From NCBI GenBank assembly GCA_963575745.1, contig CAUYUJ010014340.1, positions 231,501 through 295,500 of the forward strand: 64,000 nucleotides of DNA, given 5' to 3'. Of the stretch, positions 44,867 through 57,200 are shown piece by piece; position 1 is the first letter of the stretch, and the number at the start of each line of letters is the position of its first letter. The notes below the pieces were generated by a model. The model was given only the letters and a program-made list of their open reading frames with translations, was not told the DNA's origin and searched no databases. This DNA comes from Prorocentrum cordatum. Its lineage: Eukaryota; Sar; Dinophyceae; Prorocentrales; Prorocentraceae. The translations under genes were made by a program, and so were the position numbers.

Positions 44867-45272
44867 TGGATCGAGTACGCCAGGATGAACTACTGCGGAG
44901 TCGGCCTAGAGATCAGCAGACACCCTCAAGCAAAACCGTGGACGGCAATGAGATCGAGGCTAAGATGGCCACCTACGCCAAGAACCTCAGGCTGATCACC
45001 ATCGATCAGAATCATAGCGACGACCAGGGGGAGACGAGACGAGACGAGCGCGCGATGTCGGTCCAGCGGGACCGGCCCTACGAGGGCAGCGCGGGGGGGC
45101 CGGGGCCCTCAGAAGACGTATTGCGAGCAGAAATCGGAGAGATGGATGCTGGAGACTCTTTGAGGGAGAAGAAGGAAGTCCTCCATGTAGTCGAGAAAGC
45201 CGTCCTCAAGACTTTTCCACAAATTTGCATCAGATGCCATATCCACCCATTGGTTGTCGTATTATATTATGT

Positions 45273-45950
45273 AGCTCAACCTGAAGGAGAAGCGCCAGCT
45301 ACGAGGCCTACTCGGCGCGCCACAGTGGCCCAGCTCGCAGGCGTGCCAACGCATCTGGGCATAGGTTAGCACTCATCAAGGCCAGCTGCCGACGGCGACG
45401 GTGGCCACAGCAACTGACGCTGCGGTTCTACAAGCGGACATCGGACTCGAGATGCACAAGATCGGCCAGATCAGCGACATCTCGTTCGTAGCGATGGCGG
45501 ACGCAGCTTGGGGAGTTCAACACGACTGATCCAGTCAAGGAGGCACGTCATCTTAGCGTGCCACGAGGAAGTACTACTAGGATTCGAGTCCATCTTCACC
45601 GTGGTCGACTTGAAATTGTTCAAGCTGCGACGCACTGCGAGAGTTTCCTTACATGCGGAATCACAAGCGGCAGCAGCAAGCATGGAATCCTTAGAGTTCG
45701 CAGCCCTGATCTACCCAGACGTGGACATCACAAAGGACGAGAACACACATTACGCTGGAAAGTCAGCTCTGGTGGTAGACGCGAAGGCCCTCTACGACGC
45801 GGCCAAGAAGAAAAGCATCACGAGCTTTCAGGACAAGAGGACTGGCATAGAGGTGCTCGCACTACGCGAACGGATCGAGGCGACAAACACTCAGTGGACA
45901 TGGGTATCATCCGACTCACGAAGATAGCAGCACGGTAGCTCTTCGCGGAC
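45273..45950 (+). pseudogene. RT connection and RNase H of element B
   Basis: RQLRGLLGAPQWPSSQ (45290-45340), an in-frame TAG, then VATATDAAVLQADIGLE and ISFVAMADAAWG (first RNase H Asp). From 45508: SLHAESQAAAASMESLEF (Glu), ALVVDAKALYDA (Asp), TQWTWVSSD; the last catalytic block LTK appears in another frame at 45915. Copia-type RNase H, inactive. A stretch of unrelated sequence (about 45020-45270) separates it from the RT. Confidence 0.65.
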
Positions 45951-46383
45951 CCACTACGGTATTTACGCTGGAAGCTGACGCACGACCCGACCCACACGGC
46001 AGCCACGAGAAAGACCAGGGAGGAGCAACAGGAGAGCATCGACCAGACGCGAGCAGCCACATCATCAGCGACGAGACCGGCGAAGACACCATTCATGCAG
46101 CTGGCAGTATTTCAACGTGTTGCTTCAGAGCAGCGGCCGAAACTGGCAAGGAGATCAGGAACGAGATTTCCGTGCCCTGGATTGCAATCATCGCGCTGCC
46201 ACTTGGAACGGTCATGGCATGGCCGATCATCAACAAATTCAACAAGTCGAAGTACGACATGGAGCTCATGTATATCAAACTGGAGGCTGGTATCCAGCAG
46301 AACGCCAAGAACGACTTCGAGGGCGAGAGCGACCAGAAGGCCTAGGCAATGACCTGCCACGAAAAGAAGAGCGACAAGCCTGA
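45951..46383 (+). pseudogene. 3' tail of element B
   Basis: Frame-broken continuation of the RNase H with one hydrophobic segment (VPWIAIIALPLGTVMAWPI, about 46170-46228) that could span a membrane; function unknown. No gene is seen from 46384 to 46809. Confidence 0.35.
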
Positions 46384-46809
46384 GCAGCACCACTACAACA
46401 ACATGCCCGGCGGCATGGCAGCAAGGTCGGAGGAGACCAACGGACGGTTGGCACACAGAGCATGAGTACCCACAAGCTCAGCGATGACCAATGGCGGTTC
46501 GTGCACTCCACGCAGGGGCTCGCCCGGGCGGGCGAGGCCACTGCCGAGAAGGTGCAGCCACGCATCCGCGTGCGGCCTCGCCAGGCGGAGCCGGCCAGCT
46601 GGGCGTGTGCGTGTTCCGTGTCTGCACTGCTGCGCTTCACAGTCTTTTCAGCCTGCGGCTGTGAGTTCATATTGTGTGAGATTCGTTTCACTCTCTCAGG
46701 ACCTTCTCGGGGGTGTGAGATGTGCGCCGTACATCGTGCACGGTGTAGCAGCAGGTGCAGGTACAGGTGCGGAGCAGCATGTGAGGGATAAACTGTACCA
46801 CGGGCCCTT

Positions 46810-46916
46810 GAGCTACTATGCGTGCGGTGCGAATACATCATCAAATGTCGTTGTTCTCATCCATATTGCAGATCACCGTAGACTTCAGGAACTTTGTTTG
46901 ATCAATTCGTACTACC
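46810..46916 (+). repeat. LTR-like block of element B (3')
   Basis: Partner of 39569-39672. Confidence 0.55.
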
Positions 46917-47089
46917 ACCCCCCACCCTTCTTGGGTGAGAATGTTGTATCCGCATCCGTACCCCCTGACACGTTGAAGCGTGCTAGAATGTCACATGCTG
47001 TCTGGGAAGGTTCTGCATTCAAGTAAGTAGCAGACCGCTGCGTGCACCCCCTTTTCCTCCCGTGGCCATGACCCGAGTCCACGAACCCT

Positions 47090-47800
47090 CGGTAAAAACG
47101 ATGGATCTGCGTCCCGAGCTTCCAAGACGGTCCATGCAGGCGACCAAGATACCAAGATTGCACAAGTTGCCTCAAAGACGGCCCAAAATGGTCCCAAGGC
47201 AACCGAATATGGCCCCAGGACGGCCCGAGGCGCATCCAAGAAGGCCCAAAAGGACCACAAGAGGAACAACAGGGCCCGAAGAAGGTAACAACATTGACTT
47301 CCCATGGGTTTCTGAATGGGATTCGCATTCTCGCATTTGCGGGCTTCCGTCAGCTCAAGATGGCCCAAGAAGCGTCCCCGATAACCCCAAGACAGCCTAA
47401 CATGCCACCAGAAGGGTCTCAAGATGGCCCAAGAAGAAAACGACGATGGCACAAGAGGCATTCGAGACGGCCCCAAGATGTCCCAAGAGGGCCTCCCGTG
47501 AAACCCAAGACGGCCTTGAAGGCCCTCCGACAATCCAAAACTGACCCACGACGGCCCCTAGACACCCGCCATACGGCAAAAATGGCCCCAGGACGGCCCG
47601 AGCGAGAGCTCCAAGACGACGTAAGGGGGCCCCAAGACGACCCAAGAGGAACTGGAGACTGGAGACTGAGCCTGTGCTGTCCCAAGGACCCCCACTGTAT
47701 GACTCTGAGGGACCGCCAAGACTGTCTCACGGGAGGCCATGACAACCCCAAGACGGCCCAAACAAGTTCCTTAAGAGCTCCACAGATAGTGAACACCAAA
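47090..47800 (+). repeat. CCAAGACGGCC-type minisatellite
   Basis: Looser, more degenerate version of the CCAAGAGGCC family (CAAGATGGCCC, CCAAGACGGCC). Confidence 0.65.
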
Positions 47801-47816
47801 GGTGAGACATGCCCTC

Positions 47817-48125
<309 letters not shown>

Positions 48126-48296
48126 CACCCTCTTCCTGCTAATAGTTATCATAATCGTCATCCTCATCATCACCACGATCAGCAGCAGCAGCAGCAGCAT
48201 CAGCATCATCATCCTCGTCGTCATCACCATCAACAACACAATCCCTATCATCCTCATTACCCTCATCATCCACATCACTGCTCTCCCAAGTCTGGA

Positions 48297-48395
48297 GTGT
48301 GCCACACGTGACGGCCCCCCGTGCCCTCTCAGACAGTCGCCACCAAGAATGCTAGGCGTACACGGTGACGGAACTTGCCTCAGGCAGCTGGATAC
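48297..48395 (+). repeat. Dispersed repeat, partner of 2907-3003
   Basis: See 2907-3003. From 48400 to 48960 the sequence is GC-rich with no recognisable gene. Confidence 0.5.
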
Positions 48396-48960
48396 CTCCT
48401 CCACATCCATTTCTGGCAGATGTAAAACCCGCGGGCGGGCGCGTGGCGACGCTTGCACGACGCGGCCTGCGCCACGGTCGGCGGCGCACCGGGAAGGGCG
48501 ACGACGACGAGACGACAACGACGACAGCGGAGGGCGGCCCGGGGCGGCGGCTCTTCTCGGCGGCGAGCGAGGGGAGGAAGTGAGAAGGAGAAGGCCCTCT
48601 CAGAAGGCGGCGGAACCTCTCAAAGCCCACGCGCCCTCAGAGAAGCCCCCTGTGTCTCCGGAGAAGGCCCAATTACGGAACTTCTCGGAAGGCCCGGTGA
48701 CTTCCGAGCCTCGTCAGAGGGCCCACCCCGTCTCACTGCCCCCCTGGGCCCGCCGCCGATCTTCGGCCTCGACCTTCGCATCCGACCCGGCGGCCGCCAT
48801 CGCCCCCGCGCTCCCAGCGCCACGGGGCGCCCGCTCCCTGGGCTGCGGCGGCGGCTCGGCGGCTCAGTGCAGCAGAGCACGGGGGGAGGCGGCAGCGCTG
48901 CTTCGCCGCGCCAGCCGCCCGCCGCATTCCCGGAGCCGAATGCATACAAAGCGCTCTCCT

Positions 48961-49190
48961 CGTCCCCCTCCTCCTCCTCGTTCTCCCCCCTCCCCTCCAC
49001 TGCTGCTGCTCCTCCTGCCACTCCTCCTGCTCCTCCTCCTCCTGGTCCTTCTCCCCCTGCTCCTCCTCCTCCTGCTCCTCCTCCTCCTCCTCCTGCTCCC
49101 GCTCCGAGACCTCCTCCTCCTCCTCCTCATCCTCCTCCTCATCCTCCTGCTCCCGCTCCGATTCCTCCTCCTCCTCCGAGCGTGTTCCTC
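48961..49190 (+). repeat. (CTC/CTG)n microsatellite
   Basis: Interrupted CTC triplets with CTG and ATC variants. Confidence 0.9.
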
Positions 49191-49432
49191 CTCTTCCTTT
49201 TTCCTAGATCTTCCTCCCGAAATCCCTATGCCCCTCTCCCTTCCGAACCCCTGGCAACTCCAGGCCGCGGTCCTGGTGCCCTGTCAGCCTCGACGGCTCT
49301 GAGTACCCGGGTCTCTTTTGGCCGCTGAGTCCCGATGGCTCTGCGGGCCTCGCAGCTGTACCTTCCGATCCCGCATGTCCGTTCCGACCGCATTTGGGCA
49401 TTTCGACGCGTCTGAGGCCTGCCCCTCTTCCT

Positions 49433-49567
49433 CTTCAAGACGAAGCCAGGACGCGGACAAAATCGGGTGAGAGTAAATCGAGAATCTCTGAGATCCGGTG
49501 GCTCTGGAGGATGACTCGGGCACCGCGGCCTCCTCGAACGGGTTTATCCTTGTCTTAGCCCCGCACG
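49433..49567 (+). repeat. Dispersed repeat, partner of 39398-39572
   Basis: Isolated copy without coding sequence next to it; possibly a solo LTR fragment. A CTC tract follows at 49570-49612. Confidence 0.6.
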
Positions 49568-49796
49568 ACTCTTCCTCCTCCTTCTCCTCCTCCTCCTCCT
49601 CCTCCTCGTCCTCCGCCCCTTTTCCTTATAAATACCTCCTCCCTGTCGCACCCCCAGACGTGTCGGTGGTGGGGGTCCCCAGAAGTCATAACGCGCGAAG
49701 GCATAAGGTAGCAACAGCGCGTGCTGTCGCAAGCGAGGTGCACCTAGAATCTGGAAGCATGGTCCCAGCCCCGCGAGCAGGGCGAGGGGAACATAC

Positions 49797-50019
49797 CTGA
49801 CGCCGGCAACGCCAAGGGCGACCCAGAGGTGAGTCCGCACAATGACCTCCTGTCGGCGGCTGAGCATGACGTAGTAGGCCGGGAAGGGCACGAGCGAGGC
49901 CACATGGCAGTTCCAGATGGCAGCTCGCCGCCTGGCGGAGACTCGAGCCCCATAGATGGCAAAAGCCTGGGGCCCGGCTTTGCCGAGAGCTTTGTGGGCG
50001 GCGTCTCGCTTCGGACTTC
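49797..50019 (-). CDS. Plausible internal exon of a host membrane-protein gene
   Basis: One frame reads as a natural protein for 74 codons (SPKRDAAHKALGKAG, AIWNCHVASLVPFPAYYVML, VIVRTHLWVALGVAGV) with at least one hydrophobic segment. It ends exactly at CAG|GTATGT (donor 49796-49791) and starts after GATGAG|G (50020), the AG|G acceptor form common in dinoflagellates. The composition differs from the surrounding repeats. No family recognised and neighbouring exons were not found; the sequence to the left is repeat-rich, so the gene may be broken. Confidence 0.35.
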
Positions 50020-50039
50020 CTCATCGCTCATGACCCCTA

Positions 50040-50360
50040 ATCTTGAAATTCGCAACAGTTTCACGGATGGGAGGTGGGTGGTTTTCAAAATGCGGTTCTC
50101 ACCTTCGTGTCGCGCACACTCGTCTTAAGAATGTACAACCGCTTCACGGATGGAGGGCGTCCAGTTTTCAAAACGTGGTTCTCACCTTAGCGCCGCGCAA
50201 ACTCGTCTTGAACATTTGCAAAATTTTCACGGATGGAAGATAAATCATGTTGAACATGTTGCTCTCGCCTTTTGGCATCGTGCACATTCGTCTTACAAGT
50301 TTGCAAGAAGAGGATTCAACGATGTAGGGCGGTTGGTTCTCGCTTTAGGGCCGCGCACAT
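50040..50360 (+). repeat. ~90-bp tandem repeat, four copies
   Basis: Units of TTTCACGGATGGA...TTTTCAAAACGTGGTTCTC(A/G)CCTT(A)G...GCGCGCACACTCGTCTT...AACATTTGCAA; copies diverge to the right. Same family as 27546-27730. Confidence 0.8.
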
Positions 50361-50389
50361 ACGTGCAAAGAAGGTTGCGACAATTTCAA

Positions 50390-50585
50390 GAGATTCGCAT
50401 GGATGGCATCCGAGAAATTATGTTCTGGCACGGATTGTCAGGATGCCACAGTCACGTTGATTCGCGATGTCTAGAAGCCCGGGAATGGTTTTCTGGCACG
50501 ATTTAGGACTGTCAGGACGCAACTGTCAAGTTGATCCGCGGCCTTAAAGTCCCACGAATGGTGTTTTGGCACGGCTGAGGATTCT
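50390..50585 (+). repeat. ~75-bp tandem repeat, about 2.5 copies
   Basis: Shared blocks TTCTGGCACG, GACTGTCAGGA(C/T)GC, GTCA(A/C)GTTGAT(T/C)CGCG at about 50420, 50490 and 50560. Confidence 0.65.
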
Positions 50586-50686
50586 CAGCCTGTCATCTTC
50601 TAATGGGCCACTTCCCGCATTGAAAATAATTTCTTCAAGGGTTCTATGAGGGAACTTGGAGGGAGGGCTCATTGCAACATCGTTGA

Positions 50687-50905
50687 TGAGTCTTGGGCTT
50701 ACACTGGTCCTCATCCTCCCTCTCATACTCCCACTACCATTATCATGATTCAACTCTCCCTCTGTCCTCCCCACCTCCTCCTCCTCCTCCTTCTCCTCCT
50801 CCTCTGAATCCTCCTCCTCCTCCTCAACCTCCACCTCCTCCTCACCATCATCATCATCGTCATCATCAGGAGCATCATCATCAGCAGCATCATCAGCATC
50901 AGTAT
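50687..50905 (+). repeat. Shared module GAGTCTTGGGCTTACAC + triplet tract
   Basis: GAGTCTTGGGCTTACACTGGTCCTC, then CTC/ATC triplets to about 50905. Matches 27880-27945 and again follows the ~90-bp tandem repeat. Confidence 0.7.
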
Positions 50906-51481
50906 CATCCGAACGCCTTATCGTCCCCTCATTATTCTGCCCGTTCTCCCCTTCCTCAAACAGTTTGTACAAGAAGCCATTGGAAAACACATGAAAACTA
51001 ATGATACTCGAACTCCCCCACACACACACAATCTTCCAGGTGAAGACAGGGAGCTCCAAGTACTAACAGGGAGATTGGAAAACGATGAGGAAAGGGCAAT
51101 AGTATCAAGCAAATGCAAGACATGGATAGAAGATGGCATGAGAGATAAGGTATCAACCATGCGCGCGCTCAGTGATCCTTCCAGACTTGGGGTAATAGAG
51201 TTTGAGGGTACAGAAATGAAGAATACATATGTGAAGACAAGGGGGGCGAGCCAAAAGAGTTGACCTCTTAAACCCAGATGTGGTTCAACGTCAACAAAAC
51301 GCGCGAGAACGGAGTGTCAGCAAAACGTTTTTGCTGAACACAAAGAGCGCAGACAGCACGACATGCGAATATTCTGGGAAAAGGGCGTCGTCAGGATCAA
51401 AGGTGACATAATACTGGCAACAGTGGAAAGGTCGAGACTGTAGGGGACGGGAACGCCGTGAAGGAAGCGGTGGAGGAATCC
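50906..51481. other. No gene seen
   Basis: Lower GC than the rest, short frames on both strands, no domain. This is the flank of element C. Confidence 0.35.
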
Positions 51482-51768
51482 CAGTCGAAAACAAGCTGGT
51501 AAGCTTAGGTATGTGTTACGCTTTAAGCGTTGCCATATCCCAGGCTTTGGCTCATATCGCATGAGCAAGAGAGCAAGACGAAGCATGGGATCTGGAGTAA
51601 AGGATAGGATGGGCATCGTCAATGGAAAAGGTATTTTCCGATCTCAGATACAAGTCGTGCGCCTCGGTGAGGCACAATCACATATTTGGCCGGGCCCGGC
51701 TTGAGCCAGGCACGGCAGCGGTACATGCTCGATTTATACCTCGCCTTTAACCTTCTCCGTTTAAAGTC
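51482..51768 (-). repeat. LTR-like repeat at the 3' end of element C
   Basis: 287-bp copy of 374-659. It lies downstream (minus strand) of the RNase H, where a 3' LTR is expected. The matching 5' LTR would lie beyond 64000. Confidence 0.65.
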
Positions 51769-51872
51769 GGAGGGGGAGGAGACGAGCAGGCACCGCACTT
51801 CTACATTACGCGGAAAAAACAGTGCTAAGCAGCAGCGGCTGCCTACAAGGCAAGGGCGCGCGAGTAGCCTCG

Positions 51873-52817
51873 CTACCGGCGAGTTTCCTCGCTACTAGAG
51901 CGCACCTGCACGCGGGTTTCCCCGCTAGCTCGGGAGGCAGGGCCGTCCTGAGACGACCTGCCCGCCCTATACGGTGTATGTTTCTTCAGCTCGTGCTTGA
52001 AGGATTGCTGGCCGGCCATTACTTGTAGGAGCAACGCGCGGTCAATGCTACCTTTGGTATGACCATCGGCAGTCATATCCCGCGTGTCACACCATTGAAC
52101 GCTTTCAACGATTCCGCGCTCCATCATCTGGCGGATCCAGCTAATGTGCCCAAGCAGAGTACATTCTGTGGGCTTCTTCAGATCTTTGCTAGACAAAGAC
52201 TTGAAGACAGACTCGGCATCAATAGTCAGAGTGACTTTGATACATAGACCACCCATTTCCAATATGTTCTTTAACTGTGTGGGGGTCAATGGTCCCGAGT
52301 GTAGCTCGTGGAGCGTTACAATGGTCGGGTAGCAGTCTTCCAAGTTGTGGGCTGCTGCCAGTGTTTCCGCAGAGTAGCTCGAACGCACCTGCAGTCGATG
52401 AGACTTGCAGTATGCGTCCACCAGGTGCACGACGGGTTTCCCCGCTTGCGTGTGGCCACGCCTCAGCAGGTTAGCCCCGCGGATACCATAGCCTTTGACT
52501 TCGTCGTCTTCATCTCCATTGAGACGGCGATAGCCAGAATCGCTATGCAGGTCAACTTCTCCTGTTGGAGTCATAGCTTGATACACGATCTTCTTCGGAC
52601 CTGCCTGTAGTTTCCTGGTAACCGCGTTTAGTCGTCGTACCTGGATGTTTGTCGGTTCCTGGATACGTTGTAGTGAGACAACATAGACCATCAGCCATAC
52701 CTGCGTGATCAACGCATAGGCTAGAGCGCCACGAAGACTGACGAACATGTCAGAAATCGTCTTTGTCGCTTTGCTCTCAGGATCAGCTCCTGTGAGTTCT
52801 GGATGTGTGATAGGACG
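51873..52817 (-). CDS. RNase H of element C
   Basis: The frame can be read from just after a one-base break at about 52817 (HPELTGADPES) through ATG 52748 (MFVSLRGALAYALITQVWL) to the stop at 51873. RNase H acids: LHSDSGY (Asp), SAETLAAAHN (Glu), TIDAESVFKSL (Asp), DTRDMTADGHTKGS (Asp). Copia-type, removes template RNA during reverse transcription. The last ~25 residues (SRASGETRVQV) are encoded by three mini-hairpins. All catalytic acids present. Confidence 0.8.
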   Translation of the reverse strand, partial: RPITHPELTGADPESKATKTISDMFVSLRGALAYALITQVWLMVYVVSLQRIQEPTNIQVRRLNAVTRKLQAGPKKIVYQAMTPTGEVDLHSDSGYRRLNGDEDDEVKGYGIRGANLLRRGHTQAGKPVVHLVDAYCKSHRLQVRSSYSAETLAAAHNLEDCYPTIVTLHELHSGPLTPTQLKNILEMGGLCIKVTLTIDAESVFKSLSSKDLKKPTECTLLGHISWIRQMMERGIVESVQWCDTRDMTADGHTKGSIDRALLLQVMAGQQSFKHELKKHTPYRAGRSSQDGPASRASGETRVQVRSSSEETRR

Positions 52818-54228
52818 AGCTGTTTGATGTATTCGTCCTGATCAAGAGTGACGCTCCCATCATCGGTCTTGTTGTACCGAACGGCACAGTTTGTGTATGT
52901 ATGCTTGTTCAGTTTGCACTTTCCAAACGTATCTTCAACACACTTGACATACTTGTCAATAGCATCTTCCTTCCCGGTCATATTGATGTCATCAACGTGT
53001 TTGGCTGTCAAGAGGTTTGGGCTCATCTCGAACTCTTCGTCGTATGAAGTAGGCTGTAGCCCAAAGCTCCTAGTGATGGACCTGAGCTTCAACGAGAATG
53101 CCCTGGGAGCATCCTTCGTGCCCGTCCCCGGCTTCAGACACCGAAGACAATGCTTTGATTCGTCATATGACTCAAAGCCTGGCAGTGTGCGAAGGACAGC
53201 TGCTGACCCAGGAGGTAGTGTGAAGCACACCACACGCTCTTTCTCGCCCGTTGCCGCGGCGAGCTCGCTATAGGTCAGTCCCTTCAAGAAAGCCATGTTG
53301 ATGTCCAGGGAAGCGATGATCCAAGCTTTGTTGCATGCAGCAGAACTTGCGAGCAGTCTCTGGCTTGACCTCCTTGCCGTGCCAGAGAAGGTTTCGACAT
53401 CAAAGGCTTCAAGGTCCATGAAGCCACGGAGTACCAAGCGTAACCTAATCGTCCTTTCCATTTCGCCCTTTTCGTTCTTGACAAACTTCCATTTGTATAC
53501 GTAGCGTGAAGTCATGATATTAGACGCTTTGCTCAAGTCAGTCATCTGGAAGCATTTGTTGTCAAGCCAAGTCTTCAATTCTGTGTAAAGGGCTTTGGAA
53601 ACTTTGACCGGATTTGCTTTGACGTCGGCCTTCGTGAGTAGATCGTCTTCCTTGACGACCACGGCACGTTTGGAAGCAGCACTAACGTATACTCGCATAG
53701 TTGTGACGCTGCTGCCATCCAACAATCGGCGTTGCTGCTCGGACAGGACGACTTTGGACATGTCTGCTGTGAAGCAGAGCTCGATGTACTTCCCGTGCTC
53801 ATCGGAGTCCAGATCATATTTACTGTCCGGATCCGTGGAGCATAAAGGAACGTAGTAAGAAGTGTCCATGTCGTATCCTGGCGGGTGACCCCGCTCCGGC
53901 AAGTGGCCTTGCACATCTTCACAGGTCGTAGAGACTAACACACACTGTGTGTCTGTCATGTATGTGGGAACTGCATGCATGACTTCTTCTGTGTCAGCTT
54001 CAAAGAGTGTTCTGTCATCCATCAGTTCAGCATACCACGACTTCAAGACAAAGGCATCCAGATCTTCTTCTGTTTCCTCTATGATGGTCGGGGGCCGACC
54101 ATCGTTCTCCGTAGGAGGCTCCTCAGGAGCAGCTGCTGGAGGTGACTCGCTTGGTGGTGGACCATCAGCGAGTTCCTCAAACTTAGTGAGGTCTCCGGTC
54201 AAATCCAGCAGACGGCTTCCTGGATTTA
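52721..54228 (-). CDS. Reverse transcriptase (RVT_2) of element C
   Basis: An acidic, Pro-rich start follows a one-base frame break near 54225, then KWKFVKNEKGEMERTIRLRL (RVT_2 start), SLDINMAFLKGL (motif A Asp), LPPGSAAVLRTLPGF, RCLKPGTGTKDAPRAFSLKL (motif B region) and TAKHVDDINMTG (active site HVDD, about 53000-52980). The last residues before the frame break are DQDEYIKQL. The Tyr of YVDD is His, a change that does not remove the two Asp. Expected to be translated as part of the polyprotein. Confidence 0.85.
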
Positions 54229-57200
54229 AGACACTGGATGATGCGTGAGTGTGTAGATCCTGTGATGTCGTAGATGTTCAAGGCAGTGCCATCAGCTTCA
54301 TAGTAATGAAAACCAGGGGTCACATCATTATCATAGTGCACTAGTGTACAGCTGTCTGCATAGGGTGCAGCAGGCAACTTCGTCAGGCTCTTGGCAAGTC
54401 GTACAGCAACAACGTTTTCAATACGAAAGTAGTTGCGTATGAGGTACTGAAGAGCCAAGTGCACCTTAGGCGAAAGTCGGCTCGCAGCAGTCATCTGCAG
54501 CCGACCCTGTTTCGCTGGTAGATATCCGAAAGTCATGGCGGGTTTCCCCGCTGGCAGACCGGCAATAAAGGCCAATACTGTCCGAAGGGCCGTATTGTCC
54601 GATCCTATCTCGCGGACCATAAGTGCTTCGATGTACAGCGTGTGTCGTGTGTCAGGATACTGTACTCGCACCTCGCGACTGCCGACCTTCACGATGACCT
54701 GGCCTCGGTCAGGTTCGTTGCGGATGACCGGGTATGGACCACTCCATCCACCCCAGTCGTCTTTCGTGGTGGTCGGGCGATGATAGTCCACGAGATCTCC
54801 CTCTTTGTAGTGAAATTCACCCGTAGCAGTAGTCTTCGTACGGAGAGCCCTGTTCGTCTTGGCAACCGCAGTGGCCTGCGTGATTGCCTCCAGACTAACC
54901 CTCCTGATTGTTTCCTCCCTTGAGTGATCTGATGATTCAGCGGACTGATCATGATCCAAGACAGGGAAATCGGGAAGCATAGCTGGTTGTCTGCCATACA
55001 GCGCATTGTACGGAGACACTTCATTGTAGAAGGTAAATGCGTTGCTGGCAAACAAGGCTTCATGTAAAAGACGAGTGAAATTCAGAGGAATATTTAATCT
55101 ATTCAATTCTTCTCCCATCACGTGTATGAGGTGTCGCAGGATGCCGTTCCTAGCTTCGATAGTCGTGGCGTGTTGGCCACGCGCTCGGATACGAAGCTCT
55201 GTTCCCTTAGCCTTAAGGATGGCCTTTGCTGTATCGTTATTCAGTGCTCCTTCCCCATCGGAGTATAAGATTTTAGCAGGGCCATGTTGCATCCAAGTTG
55301 TATGATAGGCATCGAGAACAGTATGCATGGTCTTATCAGGAATCTCTGTGCCAGCTGCCCAGCGAATACAACGGTCGATGATGTGAAAAACAATATGTTC
55401 CTGTTTGTAAAAGAAAAGATCACATTCGACTTCCTCGTTGAAACGTCCTGGCAGTGACACAGAAGGCATCACCGTGTTGCCTGGTTTGTCCCAGGCTCGA
55501 CATTCTCTACACGAGTCGCAAATGCCTTTGATCAGACTCAAACGGGTTTCACCCAGACCAACCTTGGTTAGAATCATCCGCATTTTTGGCTCCTTGGCAT
55601 GAAACCATCTCAAGTGGAGTTTGCGGAGTTCTCGCTGCACTACAGCTGGGTCAAAGCTGCGCAGGTTTTGGAGGCTGAGCTGAACGTCGAAGCGAGTCCA
55701 ATCAGGGAGCCTTGGCCTTGGCCTCGGCTCTGCTTGAGGCTGCGGCGGTGGTGGAGGATCTCCTCCCTCCATGCGTCCGCGCCTTGCTGCAACTTGTGGC
55801 AGTCTACGGTGATCGTCAGAGCTGCCAGCGCCAGTGTTGCCACCATTAGCCCCTTCGGCTCTGGTGATGTCATGGCTGCTGGCGCCTGCGGTTGGATCGC
55901 CCTCACCAGGCCGTGGCGGCCTAGGCGCGCGTATGCGCGCTCTCGCGGCCGGCGCCGCTTTTGCGGCTGGCGCCGCTTCTGCGGCTGGAGCCGCTTCCGC
56001 GGCTGGCGCCGCAGGAGCGGCTTGCCCCGCCGGGCGCGGCTGGCCAAAGTTATCTGGCAGCTTCCATTTTTCGGCGAATCTGCATTGGCCAGATATCTTG
56101 GTGTGGTGAGGATTGCTCTTCTGATATTCCTTCTTACAGCTTGGACAGTCCCAGTAGTATGGTTCAACATCATACCACCGACACATCTTCGGATCCCTGC
56201 TGTGCTTTGGTGATTGCTTGTAGTTGTTGTCCACACAGCCAGGGCACCCAAGACCGCCAGGTGGTGGTCGCCAGATTTCTCCGTTTGGGTGTCTCCGGAT
56301 TGTTGGGTCGTCCAAGTCGTAGCCAGCACTGTTTGTTACGAACGCATAGCTGCGTTCGCGATTCGCGAATGGATCGCGACCGTAAGCAAACAGGTCTTTG
56401 GCGATTTGCACCGCATCAACGATCAGTGACTGCATTCTGTAGGTATACTGTGCCGCCCTTGCTAGTTCTTTGTTACAAGCATTGGCGTGCACATGATTAC
56501 CTGGACAACGCTTGCCTCTGAAAGGTGCCAACAACTCTTCTTTGTTTGCCATCATCTGTGTTGGCTTGCGGATGTATTGTCCAAATGAATCTTTGAGACC
56601 AGTCGTGCACTGATCAATAATCGTTTGGCAAGTGACCTTGCGTTGTGCCAGTTCCTTCCATGGCTGGATCTCATCCACCCACGTGCCCATTGGTTGTTCC
56701 CTGAGAAAGAAACGTCTTAGGTCGTCTTGTAATAGAGCGACTGTTCCACAGAACGTGATGTGAGGCAGGTCCTCTTTGTGGTGTTTAAGCCACGTATCAT
56801 GATTGACCTGTGCATTGAAATAGGAAGGAAGTCCAGTAGTTCTGCAGCTTGGCTGCAGAATCGTGATCTTGACAAAGCAAGTCTTGAGGTAGTGGAGGAC
56901 TGCTCTTTGTACTTCCGAGTTTCCAAGGTCAACCATAGATATCTTGTCAAGGTTCCCGCCTGACGAGAGTCCCCTCTTGAAGGCTAATATGGATATACCA
57001 CCCTTGCCCCCACATAATTCAAGCATGTCCACTTGATTGTTTCTGCCGTAGCATAATGACTGGACCATCGAGAAGACATCAGCATGTGAGTCAGCGGGTT
57101 GCCCCGCCGGTAACATCATGAAGATGTCCTCTGATTCGCTGTCCGAGTCCGAGTCGTCAAGAGGAACGTCGTTGAAATATGTGGAGCAGTCAAGCCCTTT

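Larger units (their letters stand above)
39398..46916 (+). mobile_element. Decayed Ty1/copia-type element B
   Basis: Plus-strand order gag (39619-40857), protease (40928-41503), integrase (42430-43764), RT (43998-44866), connection/RNase H (45273-45950), 3' tail to about 46380. LTR-like blocks lie at 39569-39672 and 46810-46916. Pol order PR-INT-RT-RH identifies Ty1/copia. Many frameshifts and stops; inactive. Confidence 0.75.
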
